64,000 bases of DNA from Paracoccus alkenifer (GTDB lineage: Bacteria > Pseudomonadota > Alphaproteobacteria > Rhodobacterales > Rhodobacteraceae): contig NZ_FNXG01000005.1 in NCBI RefSeq assembly GCF_900108405.1, positions 7,501-71,500 of the forward strand, written 5' to 3'. The position numbers and the translations under genes are program-made. Positions 27,526-37,399 of the stretch are shown piece after piece. How positions within the stretch are numbered: the first letter of the stretch is position 1; every line of letters begins with the position of its first letter. The notes beneath the pieces were generated by a model that searched no databases, had not been told where the DNA came from, and saw nothing but the letters and a program-made list of their open reading frames with translations.

Positions 27526-28842
27526 TCAGGCGATCGAGACGCCCCGGGTTTCGCGGCCGATGGCAAAGGACAGCACCGCCGCCAGCACCAACAGCGCCGC
27601 GAACAGCCCGATCATCGCGTTGAAGTCGCTGGTCGCCAGCACCGCCAGAACCGAGGGCGCGGCCAGCCCGCCCAGCCGCGCGATGGCGCCAGCCATGCCC
27701 ATGCCGGTGGCGCGCAGCGTGGTGGGATAGACCTCGGGGGTCAGCGCGTAAAGCGCGCCCCAGGTGCCCAGCAGCGCAAAGCTCATCAGCATCAGCGCCC
27801 CGGCGACCAGCAGGGCCGAGCCGGCGGTGACGAAGGCCATGCACCCCAGCGCCGACAGCATCAGAAAGATACGCAGCGTCCGCTGCCGGCCCCAGTGGTC
27901 CACACCCCAGGCCGCCAGCGCATAGCCGGGCAGCTGCGCCAGCGCCAGCACCACAAGGAAACCATAGCCGCGGACAAAGCCGAAGCCCTCGGTCGCCAGC
28001 TTGCCGGGCAGCCAGACGAACACCCCGTAATAGCTGAGCGACACCAGGAACCACACCGACAGCACCGCCAGCGTGGTGCGGGCAAGGCCGGGGGCGAGGA
28101 TGCCCCCCGCCGGCGCGGGTGCGGCGGGCGGCAGGATCAGCCGCGCGTCCTTTGGCAGGGCGGGGGCGCCGTTCGCCACCCGCACCCGGTTGATGATGGC
28201 GCGGGCCTGCGGCTCGCGGTCACGGCGCAGCAGATACATGGGCGATTCCGGCACCCACAGCCGCAGGAAGATCCCGATACAGGCCGGCAGCGCCGCGACG
28301 ATATAGATCAGCTTCCACGGCGCCCCCAGCGCCCATGTCGCCGCCGCCCAGGCAGTCAGCGCCACGATCAGCGTGCCCAGCGCCCAGAACCCCTCCAGCC
28401 AGACCAGCCAGCGGCCGCGGTTCTTCGGCGGCAAAAATTCAGCCATCATCGCGTAGTCGACCGGCAGCGTGCCGCCCACCGCCGCCCCGGTCAGGAACCG
28501 CAGCGCCAGCAGCCACTGGAAATCGGGCGAGAACGCCGAGGCCAGCCCGAACACCGCGTCGCAGGCCACCGTCACGATCAGCACATTGCGCCGCCCCACC
28601 CGGTCGGCCAGCCGCCCGAACAGCGCCGCGCCAAGGAACATGCCCAGAAAGAACAGCGTCCCGCTGTGCAGCGCCGTGCGCATGTCAAGGCCAAAGCTCG
28701 CCGCGATCGAGGGCGCGGCGAATCCCACCGCCACCACCTGCATCGCATCGGCCGCCCAGACCAGCCCGAAAATCGCCATCAGCCGGCGCTGGAAACGGCC
28801 TGCCCCGGCCTGGGTCAGGGCATCATCGACGGTGATGTTCAT
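27526..28842 (-). CDS. MFS transporter, sugar/organic-acid porter type
   Basis: A 438-residue polytopic carrier with twelve predicted hydrophobic segments. The MFS signature between helices 2 and 3 reads GALFGRLADRVGRRNVL, and helix 4 onward has RFLTGAAVGGTLPVDYAMMAEFLPPKNRGRWL, typical of the SV2/metabolite-H+ symporter subgroup. The central cytoplasmic loop (about 215-255) is charged. The substrate cannot be deduced. It stands alone, 50 bp of non-coding sequence separating it from the HU terminator. Confidence 0.85.
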   Translation of the reverse strand: MNITVDDALTQAGAGRFQRRLMAIFGLVWAADAMQVVAVGFAAPSIAASFGLDMRTALHSGTLFFLGMFLGAALFGRLADRVGRRNVLIVTVACDAVFGLASAFSPDFQWLLALRFLTGAAVGGTLPVDYAMMAEFLPPKNRGRWLVWLEGFWALGTLIVALTAWAAATWALGAPWKLIYIVAALPACIGIFLRLWVPESPMYLLRRDREPQARAIINRVRVANGAPALPKDARLILPPAAPAPAGGILAPGLARTTLAVLSVWFLVSLSYYGVFVWLPGKLATEGFGFVRGYGFLVVLALAQLPGYALAAWGVDHWGRQRTLRIFLMLSALGCMAFVTAGSALLVAGALMLMSFALLGTWGALYALTPEVYPTTLRATGMGMAGAIARLGGLAAPSVLAVLATSDFNAMIGLFAALLVLAAVLSFAIGRETRGVSIA

Positions 28843-28863
28843 GGCGGTGATCCTGAGAAAGAC

Positions 28864-28892
28864 AAAAAGGGGCCGCGCCCCGGCGCGACCCC
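28864..28892 (-). terminator. Rho-independent terminator of the HU gene
   Basis: On the minus strand GGGGTCGCGCC pairs with GGCGCGGCCCC (one G/T pair) around a two-base gap, followed by TTTTT. It starts 28 bases after the HU stop and lies just upstream of the MFS start. Confidence 0.85.
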
Positions 28893-28920
28893 GATGATCC
28901 TGTCCAGCCGGGACGAAAGG

Positions 28921-29220
28921 TCAGGCGTTGACGCTGTCCTTGAGCGCCTTGGCGATGGTGACCTTGACCACCTTGTCGGCGGGCTTGGTCATCATTTCCT
29001 GCGTCTGGGGATTGCGGACCTGACGCTCGGGGCGGGCGCGACATGCGACCTTGCCGATACCGGGCAGGGTCAGGGCGCCGCCTTCGGCCACGGTCCGGGC
29101 GACGATCGCCTGAATCGCGTCCAGCGCGGCAGTCGCGGTTTTCTTGTCGCTGCCCATTTCCTCGGCCATTGCAGCGACGAGCTGCGTCTTGGTCATGGGC
29201 TTCGCAGGGGCTGTCGCCAT
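28921..29220 (-). CDS. HU-family DNA-binding protein
   Basis: A 99-residue nucleoid protein. It has the HU fold order: MTKTQLVAAMAEEMGSDKKTATAALDAIQAIVARTVAEGGALTLPGIGKV, the beta-arm RPERQVRNPQTQEM (GRNPQTG-like), then the C-terminal helix. Differences from ordinary HU are a nine-residue N-terminal extension (MATAPAKPM), an LPGIGK in place of GFGTF, and CRARPERQVRNPQTQEMM at the arm. These mark it as a variant paralogue rather than the main HupB. Followed by a strong terminator. Confidence 0.9.
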   Translation of the reverse strand: MATAPAKPMTKTQLVAAMAEEMGSDKKTATAALDAIQAIVARTVAEGGALTLPGIGKVACRARPERQVRNPQTQEMMTKPADKVVKVTIAKALKDSVNA

Positions 29221-29414
29221 GGGAACCTGTCTCCTCGTTGGTGCACGCGTTTGATGCGGGCGTTTCCAGTGCCACTTTCTGGCATTTTCCTGCTACAGCC
29301 CGTTTCAGCCCGTATTTCAAGCCCTTTCATCGCAGTTTACGGGGTTTCGAGCATGAGTTTGCAAGAAAATACCCTTGGGTGTGGCCTGTTTCCGCCGCCC
29401 GGACCCCTGCGGCG

Positions 29415-30893
29415 TCACAGAAAGGCGGTTTCGTCAAAGGATCGCAGCTTGCGCGAATGCAGCCGCTCGACCGGCTGCTGACGCAAAAGCTCCATCGCGC
29501 GGACGCCGATGCGCAGATGGCTGGCGACCTGGCCGCGATAGAAATCGGTGGCCATGCCGGGCAGTTTCAGTTCCCCGTGCAGCGGCTTGTCGCTGACGCA
29601 CAGCAGCGTGCCGTAGGGGACGCGGAAGCGAAAGCCGTTGGCGGCGATGGTGGCGCTTTCCATGTCCAGCGCGATGGCGCGGCTGAGGCTGAGCCGGTGC
29701 ACCGGCGTGTCGCGCAATTCCCAGTTGCGGTTGTCGATGGTGGCCACGGTGCCGGTGCGCATGATCCGCTTGAGCTCAAAGCCCTCCAACTGCGTCACGT
29801 CGGCCACCGCGTCCTGCAACGCCACCTGCACCTCGGCCAGCGTCGGCAGGGGCACCCAGACCGGCAGGTCGTCGTCCAGCACATGGTCCAGCCGCAGATA
29901 GGCATGGGCCAGCACGTAATCCCCCAGCCGCTGGCTGTTGCGCAGCCCGGCGCAGTGGCCGACCATCAGCCACGCATGCGGGCGCAGCACCGCGATATGG
30001 TCAGTCGCGGTCTTGGCGTTCGACGGCCCCACCCCGATGTTGACCAGGGTGATCCCCTGCCCGTCGGCGCGTTTCAGGTGATAGGCCGGCATCTGCGGCG
30101 ATTTGGCGCCGGTGGCGATCACGTCCTCGGGGCGTTCCAGCACCTGATCGCCGGGCGCGACAAAGGCGGTATAGCCCGACGCCGGGTCGGCCAGCGCCTG
30201 CCGGGCAAACGCCTCGAACTCGTCCACATAGAACTGATAGTTGGTGAACAGGACGAAGCTCTGGAAATGCTCGGGCGCGGTGGCGGTGTAATGGGCCAGC
30301 CGCGCCAGCGAATAATCCACCCGCTGCGCGGTAAAGGGGGCCAGGTGGCGGGTGCCGTCGGGCGCGGGCTGCGCCACTCCGTTCACGATGTCGTCGTTGG
30401 TGGTTTCCAGATCCGGCACGTCGAACACGTCGCGCAGCGAGAAATCCAGCACCCCTTCCTGCGGCACGTTCAGGTCCGAGCGGGTCGAGACCGCGAAATG
30501 CACCGGAATCGGTGTGTCGCTGTCGCCCACCGCCACCGGCACGCCGTGATTGCGGATCAGCAGCCCGATCTGCTGGGTCAGATAGTCGCGAAACAGGTCC
30601 GGGCGGGTGATGGTGGCCGCATAGCTGCCCGGCAGCGCCACATGGCCAAAGGCCAGCCGCGAATCCCCTTGCGAGTGGCTGGCCGTGGTCAGGCGCAGCT
30701 CGGGATACCAGGCGCGGAAACGTGCCTGCGGGGTCGTGCCGTCCAGCGTGTCCAGGAACCGGCCCAGCAACCAGTCGGTGGCGCGGGTGTAAAGCGCCTC
30801 GAGCCGGGCGACGGCGGCGGCGGGGTCGGTGAAATATTCGCGCTCGGCCGGCTCGGGGGTCTCGACCGGCAACAGGCGTGAGGGCTGGTCCAT
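29415..30893 (-). CDS. amn: AMP nucleosidase
   Basis: A 492-residue enzyme that hydrolyses AMP to adenine and ribose 5-phosphate, regulating adenylate pools. An N-terminal AMN-specific domain (about 20-175) is followed by a nucleoside-phosphorylase-like catalytic domain: [55 protein letters not shown], then [38 protein letters not shown]. The length agrees with E. coli Amn. The start MDQPSRLL at 30893 is preferred over the upstream frame, which runs into unrelated Arg-rich codons. Confidence 0.95.
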   Translation of the reverse strand: MDQPSRLLPVETPEPAEREYFTDPAAAVARLEALYTRATDWLLGRFLDTLDGTTPQARFRAWYPELRLTTASHSQGDSRLAFGHVALPGSYAATITRPDLFRDYLTQQIGLLIRNHGVPVAVGDSDTPIPVHFAVSTRSDLNVPQEGVLDFSLRDVFDVPDLETTNDDIVNGVAQPAPDGTRHLAPFTAQRVDYSLARLAHYTATAPEHFQSFVLFTNYQFYVDEFEAFARQALADPASGYTAFVAPGDQVLERPEDVIATGAKSPQMPAYHLKRADGQGITLVNIGVGPSNAKTATDHIAVLRPHAWLMVGHCAGLRNSQRLGDYVLAHAYLRLDHVLDDDLPVWVPLPTLAEVQVALQDAVADVTQLEGFELKRIMRTGTVATIDNRNWELRDTPVHRLSLSRAIALDMESATIAANGFRFRVPYGTLLCVSDKPLHGELKLPGMATDFYRGQVASHLRIGVRAMELLRQQPVERLHSRKLRSFDETAFL

Positions 30894-31007
30894 GCGGGTT
30901 CCTTCCGGGGCGGCATGCAGGCTGTTTTCGCGCGCGACAGTGGCAGGCGCCCCGCGCCGAGGCAAGCAACCGCTGGCAAGACCGGGCCCGCGCGACTATC
31001 TGGGGGC

Positions 31008-31997
31008 ATGGACATCTCGATTCTGGATCTCGCGCCGGTCCCCGAGGGCTCGGACACCCGCAAAGCCATCGCCAGCAGCGTGCTTCTGGCGCAGGCGGCC
31101 GAGGGCTGGGGCTATCGCCGCTATTGGCTGGCCGAACACCACAACATGCCGGGTATCGCCAGCGCCGCCACCGCGGTGCTGATCGGCCATATCGCCGACC
31201 ATACGCAGACGATCCGGGTCGGCGCCGGCGGGATCATGCTGCCGAACCACGCGCCCCTTGCGGTGGCCGAGGCATTCGGGACGCTGGCCACCATCCACGG
31301 CCCGCGCATCGACCTGGGGCTGGGGCGCGCGCCGGGCGGCGACGGGGCGGTGATGCACGCGCTGCGCCGCGGCCAGTCCCGCAACGAGGATTTCCCCAAC
31401 GACGTGGTGGAACTGCTGTCCTATCTGGGGCCTGCGCGCCCCGGCGCGGCGGTGGCGGCGCATCCCGGGCAGGGCACGGATGTGCCGGTCTGGATCCTCG
31501 GGTCGTCGCTTTACGGGGCCAGCCTCGCCGCGGCGCTGGGGCTGCCCTATGCCTTCGCCTCGCATTTCGCGCCCGATGCGCTGGATCAGGCGGTCGAGCT
31601 TTACCGCGAACGTTTCCAGCCCGGGCCGTGGGGCGATACGCCCCGCTTCATGCTGGCCGTCAACCTGATCGCCGCCGATACGGACGAGGCCGCGCGCAAG
31701 CTGCGCACCAGTTCGCAGATTTCATTCTACCGGCTGCGGACCGGCAAGCCCGGCCTGCTGCCCCGGCCGGTGGACGACCTCGATTCCGTGGTGCCCGCGC
31801 AATACCAGTCCGGCGTCGAATGGACGCTGCGGATCAGCGCGGTGGGCGGGCCGGAAACGGTCAAGGCGCAGCTGGATGCGCTGGTCGAACGCTACCGCCC
31901 CGATGAGCTGATCCTGACCGGCAATATCTGGGATCCGGACGCGCGGATGCGGTCCTTCGCCATCGGGGCCGAGGTGATGGGGCTGTCGGGGGCATGA
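31008..31997 (+). CDS. Luciferase-like flavin monooxygenase (LLM class)
   Basis: A 329-residue member of the bacterial luciferase superfamily, probably FMN-dependent. The group-1 pattern is clear: [93 protein letters not shown], and [26 protein letters not shown]. The substrate is unknown; the family includes alkane and cyclic-ketone oxygenases. It overlaps the next gene by four bases, so the two are coexpressed. Confidence 0.88.
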   Translation: MDISILDLAPVPEGSDTRKAIASSVLLAQAAEGWGYRRYWLAEHHNMPGIASAATAVLIGHIADHTQTIRVGAGGIMLPNHAPLAVAEAFGTLATIHGPRIDLGLGRAPGGDGAVMHALRRGQSRNEDFPNDVVELLSYLGPARPGAAVAAHPGQGTDVPVWILGSSLYGASLAAALGLPYAFASHFAPDALDQAVELYRERFQPGPWGDTPRFMLAVNLIAADTDEAARKLRTSSQISFYRLRTGKPGLLPRPVDDLDSVVPAQYQSGVEWTLRISAVGGPETVKAQLDALVERYRPDELILTGNIWDPDARMRSFAIGAEVMGLSGA

Positions 31998-32860
31998 GCG
32001 CGGCGCCGCATCTGGTCGTCCTCGGCCACGGCTATTCCGCCGGCTACCTGACGCCGCTGCTGGTCGCGCAGGGCTGGACCGTCACCGGCACCACCCGCAA
32101 CGACCCCGCGCGCGTCACCGCAACCGGCGCGCAGCCGCTGCGCTGGCCGGGCGAAGGTGACGCGCTGCGGGCCGAAATCGCCCGCGCCGACGCCATCCTT
32201 GTCAGCGCCGGCCCCGATGCGGGCGAATGTCCGGCGCTGCGCGACTTCGGCGCGGCCATCGCGGCAAGCCCGGCGCGCTGGCTGGGGTATCTGTCCACCA
32301 CCGGCGTCTATGGCGACCGGCAGGGCGATTGGGTGGACGAGGATTCGCCCCTGACCCCCTCCACCCAGCGCGGCCGCGACCGCGTGGCTGCCGAAACCGC
32401 GTGGCAGGCGCTGGCCGCCGCGCATGGGCTGCCGCTGCATATCTTTCGCCTTGCCGGGATCTACGGCCCCGGCCGCGGCCCCTTTGCCAAGGTCCGCGCC
32501 GGCACCGCGCGCCGCATCATCAAGCCGGGACAGGTGTTTTCGCGCATCCATGTGCAGGACATCGCGCAGGTGCTGGCGGCCTCGATCGTGCGGCCCGCGC
32601 CCGGCGCCGTCTACAACGTCTGCGACGACGACCCCGCCCCACCCGAGGACGTGCTCGAACACGCCGCCACCCTGCTGGGCCTGCCCCCGCCCCCGGCCGA
32701 GGATTTCGCCACCGCCGAGATGACCCCGATGGCCCGCAGCTTTTACGCCGAAAGCAAGCGCGTCGCGAACGACCGCATCAAGCGGGAACTGGGCGTGCGG
32801 CTGATCCACCCCGATTATCGCAGCGGGCTGGCCGCGATGCTGGCGGCGGAAAACCGCTAG
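31994..32860 (+). CDS. NAD(P)-dependent epimerase/dehydratase-like protein (YeeZ type)
   Basis: A 288-residue atypical short-chain dehydrogenase. The N-terminal nucleotide-binding glycine motif reads [12 protein letters not shown] (GxGxxG-like), a [18 protein letters not shown] segment follows, then a Rossmann-type body with [22 protein letters not shown] and [17 protein letters not shown]. The substrate is unknown; related proteins are annotated YeeZ. Its ATG overlaps the monooxygenase stop (ATGA), and its 3' end overlaps the convergent SH3 gene by four bases. Confidence 0.85.
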   Translation: MSAAPHLVVLGHGYSAGYLTPLLVAQGWTVTGTTRNDPARVTATGAQPLRWPGEGDALRAEIARADAILVSAGPDAGECPALRDFGAAIAASPARWLGYLSTTGVYGDRQGDWVDEDSPLTPSTQRGRDRVAAETAWQALAAAHGLPLHIFRLAGIYGPGRGPFAKVRAGTARRIIKPGQVFSRIHVQDIAQVLAASIVRPAPGAVYNVCDDDPAPPEDVLEHAATLLGLPPPPAEDFATAEMTPMARSFYAESKRVANDRIKRELGVRLIHPDYRSGLAAMLAAENR

Positions 32861-33465
32861 GGCGCCAGCCGACAGCAGCCGTTTTCCATGCGCGAGGCCT
32901 GACCCGCACCCTCGAACAGCAGCGTGGCGGACAGGCCGAACGCCCGATCCGACATCCCGTCGCTGCACTGACCCGGATGCAGCACCACCGTCAGCCGCCC
33001 GGCTTCATCCCCCGCCACGATACTGCGCGCCGGGCCGGGCTGGTGGGGATTGTCTACCACCGCGCGGCGCTGCAACTGCCGCGAACTCTCGGGCGTTTCA
33101 TAAACCAGATTGCCGCCGACCTGCCGCAGCGACCAGAACGGCTCGGTCCCCAGGCAGCTCAGCGCGGCCGGAACCTGTCCCGCCTGCCAGACGCCCGCGC
33201 GTTCTTGCAGATAGCGCATGTTGACCCAGCCCGAGCGTTCATGCGTGTTGACCAGCCCCCAGCCGGACCGGACCGCGACGACCTCGACCCCCTTTGCGTC
33301 ATGCGCCAGCCCCGACAGGATCGAGGATGACGCATCCGGCGCCGCCCGCACATTCAGCCGGTCGCTGGCGGCAACCCCGGTCACGTCGAACAGCGTCGGC
33401 AGCACGGTCTGCGCGCCGGCCGGCAGGGCCGCAAGCAGCGACAACAGCACGACAGCAAAACGCAT
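32857..33465 (-). CDS. Exported SH3-domain protein
   Basis: A 202-residue protein with a Sec signal peptide (MRFAVVLLSLLAALPAGAQT), a bacterial SH3b domain (about 25-88, VTGVAASDRLNVRAAPDASSSILSGL... SGWVNMRYL) and a C-terminal domain with three or four cysteines (LSCLGTEPFW, HPGQCSDGMSD, NGCCRL) likely to form disulfides. FWSLRQ and CSDGMSDR resemble the COG3650-type lipoprotein/heat-shock HslJ-like periplasmic domains. Role unknown; cell-wall binding is suggested by the SH3b part. Confidence 0.82.
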   Translation of the reverse strand: MRFAVVLLSLLAALPAGAQTVLPTLFDVTGVAASDRLNVRAAPDASSSILSGLAHDAKGVEVVAVRSGWGLVNTHERSGWVNMRYLQERAGVWQAGQVPAALSCLGTEPFWSLRQVGGNLVYETPESSRQLQRRAVVDNPHQPGPARSIVAGDEAGRLTVVLHPGQCSDGMSDRAFGLSATLLFEGAGQASRMENGCCRLAP

Positions 33466-33480
33466 GGAAACCCCCTCGGA

Positions 33481-34194
33481 TCAGATGACAGCCCCGAAAA
33501 CATGGCCGATCGCGGCGGTGACCGCCATGGCCAAAACCCCCCAGACCAACACACGCCCCACAGCGGGCAGAACCGGCGCCCCCCCGGCGCGCGCCCCCAG
33601 CGCCCCCAGCGCCGCCAGCGCCAGCAGCGTGACCACCAGCACCACCGACACCATGACCGAGGCCGGCGCCAGAACCGAGGCCAGCACCGGAATCCCCCCC
33701 GCCACGGTAAACGTCACCCCCGAGGCCAGCGCCGCCTGCATCGGGTTGGCCGACAGCTCGTCGGTCAGCCCCAGCTCGTCGCGCAGATGCGCGCCCAGCG
33801 CGTCATGCTCGGTCAGCTCGACCGCGACCAGCCGGGCGGTGTCAGGGGCCAGCCCGCGGCCGATATAGATCTGGACCAGCTCCTCAAGCTCGATCTCGGG
33901 CTCGTGGTGCAGGGCCTGACGCTCGCGGTGGATGTCGGCGGCCTCGATATCGGCCTGGGAACTGACGCTGACATATTCCCCCGCCGCCATCGACAGCGCG
34001 CCCGCGGTCAGCCCCGCCACCCCGGCCAGCGCCACCGCCTGCGGCCCCGTCCCCGCCGCCGCCACACCCAAAATCAACGACGACATCGACACGATCCCGT
34101 CGTTCGCCCCCAGCACCGCCGCCCGCAACCAGTTAGAGCGGTTGATGTAATGAGGGTCGTCGGGATGGGCGTTGGGATGGGTGTTGCGGGTCAT
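33481..34194 (-). CDS. VIT1/CCC1-family transporter
   Basis: A 237-residue membrane protein of the vacuolar iron transporter family. The N-terminal RSNWLRAAVLGANDGIVSMSSLILGVAAAG and GLTAGALSMAAGEYVSVSSQAD motifs are diagnostic. A cytosolic acidic loop with LEELVQIYIGRGLAPDTARLVAVEL and the five-helix total fit Fe2+/Mn2+ exporters in plants and bacteria. Export of iron or manganese is inferred from family. The start at MTRNTHPN (34194) is preferred, since the longer frame runs through a repeat element. Confidence 0.9.
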   Translation of the reverse strand: MTRNTHPNAHPDDPHYINRSNWLRAAVLGANDGIVSMSSLILGVAAAGTGPQAVALAGVAGLTAGALSMAAGEYVSVSSQADIEAADIHRERQALHHEPEIELEELVQIYIGRGLAPDTARLVAVELTEHDALGAHLRDELGLTDELSANPMQAALASGVTFTVAGGIPVLASVLAPASVMVSVVLVVTLLALAALGALGARAGGAPVLPAVGRVLVWGVLAMAVTAAIGHVFGAVI

Positions 34195-34231
34195 GTCCAG
34201 ATTGCCGGTGCCGGCCCTGTCCGGCCAAACT

Positions 34232-34290
34232 CTTTCTTCATCATCCAAATATCCTGGGGGGAGCGCGCAGCGCGGGGGGCGACGCCCCCC
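34232..34290 (-). repeat. Composite intergenic repeat, dxs-VIT gap
   Basis: On the minus strand: GGGGGGC-GTC-GCCCCCC, GCGC-TGC-GCGC, then CCCCCCAGGATATTT and GGATGATGAAGAAAG. It follows the dxs stop by 14 bases and precedes the VIT gene. Closest to the copy in rsmB. Confidence 0.7.
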
Positions 34291-34303
34291 TGCCCCGGTC
34301 CCG

Positions 34304-36226
34304 TCAGGCGCGGCGTTCCATCGAGGCCACGCCCAGAACCTCAAGCACCTTCGCCTCGATCTGCGGGGCGTTCATCGCGGCGGCGCGATACATCGCCTCG
34401 GGGCTGGCGTGGTCGATGAAGGTGTCGGGCAGCACCATGCTGCGGAAACGAAAGCCGCGGTCGAACACGCCCTCATCCGCCAGCAACTGCGCGACATGGC
34501 TGCCGAAGCCGCCGATGGCGCCCTCTTCGATGGTGATCAGCGCCTCGTGTTCGCGCACCAGCCGCAGGATCAGATCGCGGTCCAGCGGCTTGGCGAAACG
34601 CGCGTCGGCCACGGTGGGCGCCAGCCCCCGCGCGGCCAGCGATTCGCGCGCCGCCAGAACCTCGGCCAGTCGCGCCCCGAATGACAGGATCGCGACCCGC
34701 CCGCCCTCGGCCACCACCCGGCCGCGACCGATCTCCAGCGGGGTGCCACGTTCGGGCAGCTCGACCCCCGTGCCCTCGCCCCGCGGAAACCGAAAGGCCG
34801 AGGGGCGGTCGTCCAGCGCCGCGGCGGTGGCGACCATATGGACCAGCTCGGCCTCGTCCGCGGCGGCCATGACCACGAAACCGGGCAGGTTAGCCAGATA
34901 CGCCACGTCATACGCGCCGGCATGGGTGGCGCCGTCGGCCCCCACCAGCCCGGCGCGGTCGATGGCGAAACGCACCGGCAGGCGCTGGATCGCCACGTCA
35001 TGCACCACCTGGTCATAGCCGCGTTGCAGGAACGTCGAATAGATCGCACAGAACGGCCGCATCCCGCCCGCCGCCAGCCCGGCGGCAAAGGTCACCGCGT
35101 GCTGTTCGGCGATGCCCACGTCGAAACAGCGGCGCGGGAAACGCTCGGCAAACAGGTTCAGCCCGGTGCCGTCGGGCATGGCGGCGGTGATCGCCACGAT
35201 CTTTTCGTCGCGTTCCGCCTGCGCGATCAGCGATTTCGCGAACACGCTGGTATAGCTGGGGGCGTTGGATTTCGCCTTGGCCTGCACCCCGGTCACCACG
35301 TCGAAACGCGCGGTGGCGTGGCCGCGGTCGCTGGCGTTTTCGGCGGGCGCATAGCCCTTGCCCTTTTTCGTCACCGCATGGATCAGCACCGGCCCCGTCG
35401 CCCGCGCCTGCACCGTGCGCAGCAGCGGCAGCAGCTGGTCCAGATCATGCCCATCCACCGGGCCGATATAGGAAAACCCCAGTTCCTCGAACATGGTGCC
35501 GCCGATGGTCATGCCCTTGAGCATGTCCTTGGCGCGCCGCGCGCCCTCTTGCATGGGCGGAGGCAGCAGGCTGACCGCGCCCTTGGCCGCGGCCTTGAGT
35601 TCCTGGAACGGGCCGCGCGTATAAAGCCGGGTCAGATAGGTGGACAGCGCCCCGGTCGGCGGCGCGATCGACATCTCGTTGTCGTTCAGGATCACGAACA
35701 GGCGGCTGCCCAGATGGCCCGCGTTGTTCAGCGCCTCGAACGCCATGCCGCCCGACATGGCCCCGTCGCCGATCACCGCCACCGCATCGCCCGGATCGCC
35801 GCCCAGATCACGCGCCGCCGCAAACCCCAGCGCCGCGGAAATCGAGGTCGAGCTGTGCCCCGCCCCGAACGGGTCATGCGGACTTTCGCTGCGCTTGGTA
35901 AAACCGGACAGCCCGCCCTCGGTCCGCAGGGTGCGGATGCGGTCGCGCCGCCCGGTCAGGATCTTGTGGGGATAGCACTGGTGGCCCACGTCCCAGATGA
36001 TCTTGTCGCGCGGGCTGTCGAACACCGCATGCAGCGCCACGGTCAGCTCGACCACCCCCAGCCCCGCGCCCAGATGCCCGCCGGTCACGCTGACCGCGCT
36101 GATGGTCTCTGCCCGCAGCTCGGCGGCAAGCTGGTGCAGCTGGCGGTCGCTCAGCGCCTTGAGGTCGGCGGGCGAGGCCACGCGGTCCAGCATCGGCGTG
36201 TCGGGTCGCGGCGGCAGTTCGGTCAT
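34304..36226 (-). CDS. dxs: 1-deoxy-D-xylulose-5-phosphate synthase
   Basis: A 640-residue TPP enzyme, the entry step of the MEP isoprenoid pathway (pyruvate plus glyceraldehyde 3-phosphate). The TPP-binding motif [64 protein letters not shown] and the transketolase-type [18 protein letters not shown]-like [21 protein letters not shown] segment are all present. The start at 36226 follows AAGGGGCCC; the longer frame overlaps ispA. Last gene of the HDAC-like/xseB/ispA/dxs series, supplying the substrate chain for ispA. Confidence 0.96.
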   Translation of the reverse strand: MTELPPRPDTPMLDRVASPADLKALSDRQLHQLAAELRAETISAVSVTGGHLGAGLGVVELTVALHAVFDSPRDKIIWDVGHQCYPHKILTGRRDRIRTLRTEGGLSGFTKRSESPHDPFGAGHSSTSISAALGFAAARDLGGDPGDAVAVIGDGAMSGGMAFEALNNAGHLGSRLFVILNDNEMSIAPPTGALSTYLTRLYTRGPFQELKAAAKGAVSLLPPPMQEGARRAKDMLKGMTIGGTMFEELGFSYIGPVDGHDLDQLLPLLRTVQARATGPVLIHAVTKKGKGYAPAENASDRGHATARFDVVTGVQAKAKSNAPSYTSVFAKSLIAQAERDEKIVAITAAMPDGTGLNLFAERFPRRCFDVGIAEQHAVTFAAGLAAGGMRPFCAIYSTFLQRGYDQVVHDVAIQRLPVRFAIDRAGLVGADGATHAGAYDVAYLANLPGFVVMAAADEAELVHMVATAAALDDRPSAFRFPRGEGTGVELPERGTPLEIGRGRVVAEGGRVAILSFGARLAEVLAARESLAARGLAPTVADARFAKPLDRDLILRLVREHEALITIEEGAIGGFGSHVAQLLADEGVFDRGFRFRSMVLPDTFIDHASPEAMYRAAAMNAPQIEAKVLEVLGVASMERRA

Positions 36227-36275
36227 GAGTAAGGGCCCCTTTCCACGGGCAATCGGCGCCCGCGGCTCGCCGTGG

Positions 36276-37154
36276 TCAGGTCTTGCGGTGGATAACGAAA
36301 CGCGCCAGCGCCCGCAAGTTTCCTGCCGCATCATGGCTGCCGAAACCTTGCAGCGCGGCCTCGGCCCGCGCAACCATGGCGGCGGCACGGGCGCGGGCCT
36401 CGTCCAGCCCCAGCAGCGACACGAAGGTAGCCTTGCCGGCGGCCTGGTCCTTGCCGGTGCGCTTGCCGGTCTGCTCGGCGCTGCCTGTCACGTCCAGGAT
36501 GTCGTCGGCGATCTGGAACGCCAGCCCCAGATTCGTGGCGTAATCGTCCAGCGGTGCGGGGTCGGCGCCCGCCAGCACCGCGCCCGCGGTGGCGGCAAAG
36601 CGGATCAGCGCCCCGGTCTTGGCCTGCTGCAACGCCTCGGTCGCGGCAAGCCCCAGCGCGGTGCCGGCGGTTTCGGCCGCGATGTCCTGCGCCTGTCCCC
36701 AGACCATGCCGCGCGCGCCCGCGGCCTCGGCCAGCCGGGCGACCAGCGCGATCCGGGTCTCGGCCGGGCCGACTGCGGGGTCGGAAAGCACCGCGAACGC
36801 CTGCGCCTGCAAGGCGTCGCCCGCCAGAATCGCCGTCGCCTCGGACCAGCGGATGTGACAGGTGGGCTGGCCGCGGCGCAGGTCGTCGTCGTCCATCGCC
36901 GGCAGGTCGTCGTGGACAAGGCTGTAGGCATGGACCAGTTCCACCGCCACCGCCACCGGCATCGCCTGTGCCGGGTCCACCCCGTAAAGCCGCGCCGATT
37001 CCAGCACCAGCAGCGCCCGCACCCGCTTGCCGCCGGCGCTGGCATAGCGCATCGCATCCGCCAGATCGCCCGGCGGCAGCCCCGCCAGCGCCGCGGCGAT
37101 GGCATCGCCCACCGCCGCCTCGACCCGGGCGCGCAACCCGTCCAGCCCGTCCAC
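36276..37154 (-). CDS. ispA: Farnesyl/geranylgeranyl diphosphate synthase
   Basis: A 292-residue trans-prenyltransferase condensing IPP with allylic diphosphates. The first aspartate-rich motif is [10 protein letters not shown] at 82-91, with [18 protein letters not shown] before it and the second Asp-rich DDILD later. The residues before the first motif resemble IspA-type farnesyl diphosphate synthases. The start is GTG 37152-37154, only two bases after the xseB stop, and no ATG lies upstream of the conserved region. It forms a tight unit with xseB and precedes dxs by 49 bases. Confidence 0.92.
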   Translation of the reverse strand: MDGLDGLRARVEAAVGDAIAAALAGLPPGDLADAMRYASAGGKRVRALLVLESARLYGVDPAQAMPVAVAVELVHAYSLVHDDLPAMDDDDLRRGQPTCHIRWSEATAILAGDALQAQAFAVLSDPAVGPAETRIALVARLAEAAGARGMVWGQAQDIAAETAGTALGLAATEALQQAKTGALIRFAATAGAVLAGADPAPLDDYATNLGLAFQIADDILDVTGSAEQTGKRTGKDQAAGKATFVSLLGLDEARARAAAMVARAEAALQGFGSHDAAGNLRALARFVIHRKT

Positions 37155-37156
37155 CC

Positions 37157-37399
37157 TTACAGCCCTTCGACCGGGGTAGTCCCCGCGGGCTCGCCGCTGG
37201 CGGACAGCATGATCTTTTCGACCCGCTCTTCGGCCTGCCGCAGCCGGCGTTCGCAATGGGCGCGCAGCTTGGCCCCGCGTTCGTAAAGCGCGATGGATTG
37301 TTCCAGCGTGGCGTCGCCGTGTTCCAGCTTGCCGACGACGGATTCGAGCTCCTTCATCGCGTCCTCGAACGACATGCTGTCGATTTCGGCGTCGGTCAT
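37157..37399 (-). CDS. xseB: Exodeoxyribonuclease VII small subunit
   Basis: An 80-residue helical protein, the small subunit of the ssDNA exonuclease. MSFEDAMKELESVVGKLEHGDATLEQSIALYERGAKLRAHCERRLRQAEERVEKI is the family's single antiparallel coiled-coil unit. Its ATG overlaps the stop of the upstream HDAC-like gene (ATGA), and ispA follows after two bases. xseB-ispA-dxs is a widespread gene order. The large subunit xseA is not in the window. Confidence 0.94.
   Translation of the reverse strand: MTDAEIDSMSFEDAMKELESVVGKLEHGDATLEQSIALYERGAKLRAHCERRLRQAEERVEKIMLSASGEPAGTTPVEGL

Noticed and set aside
34195-34344. Longer start for the VIT-family protein
   Set aside because: The extra 50 codons run through a dispersed repeat and are not conserved in the family; MTRNTHPN is a better start.
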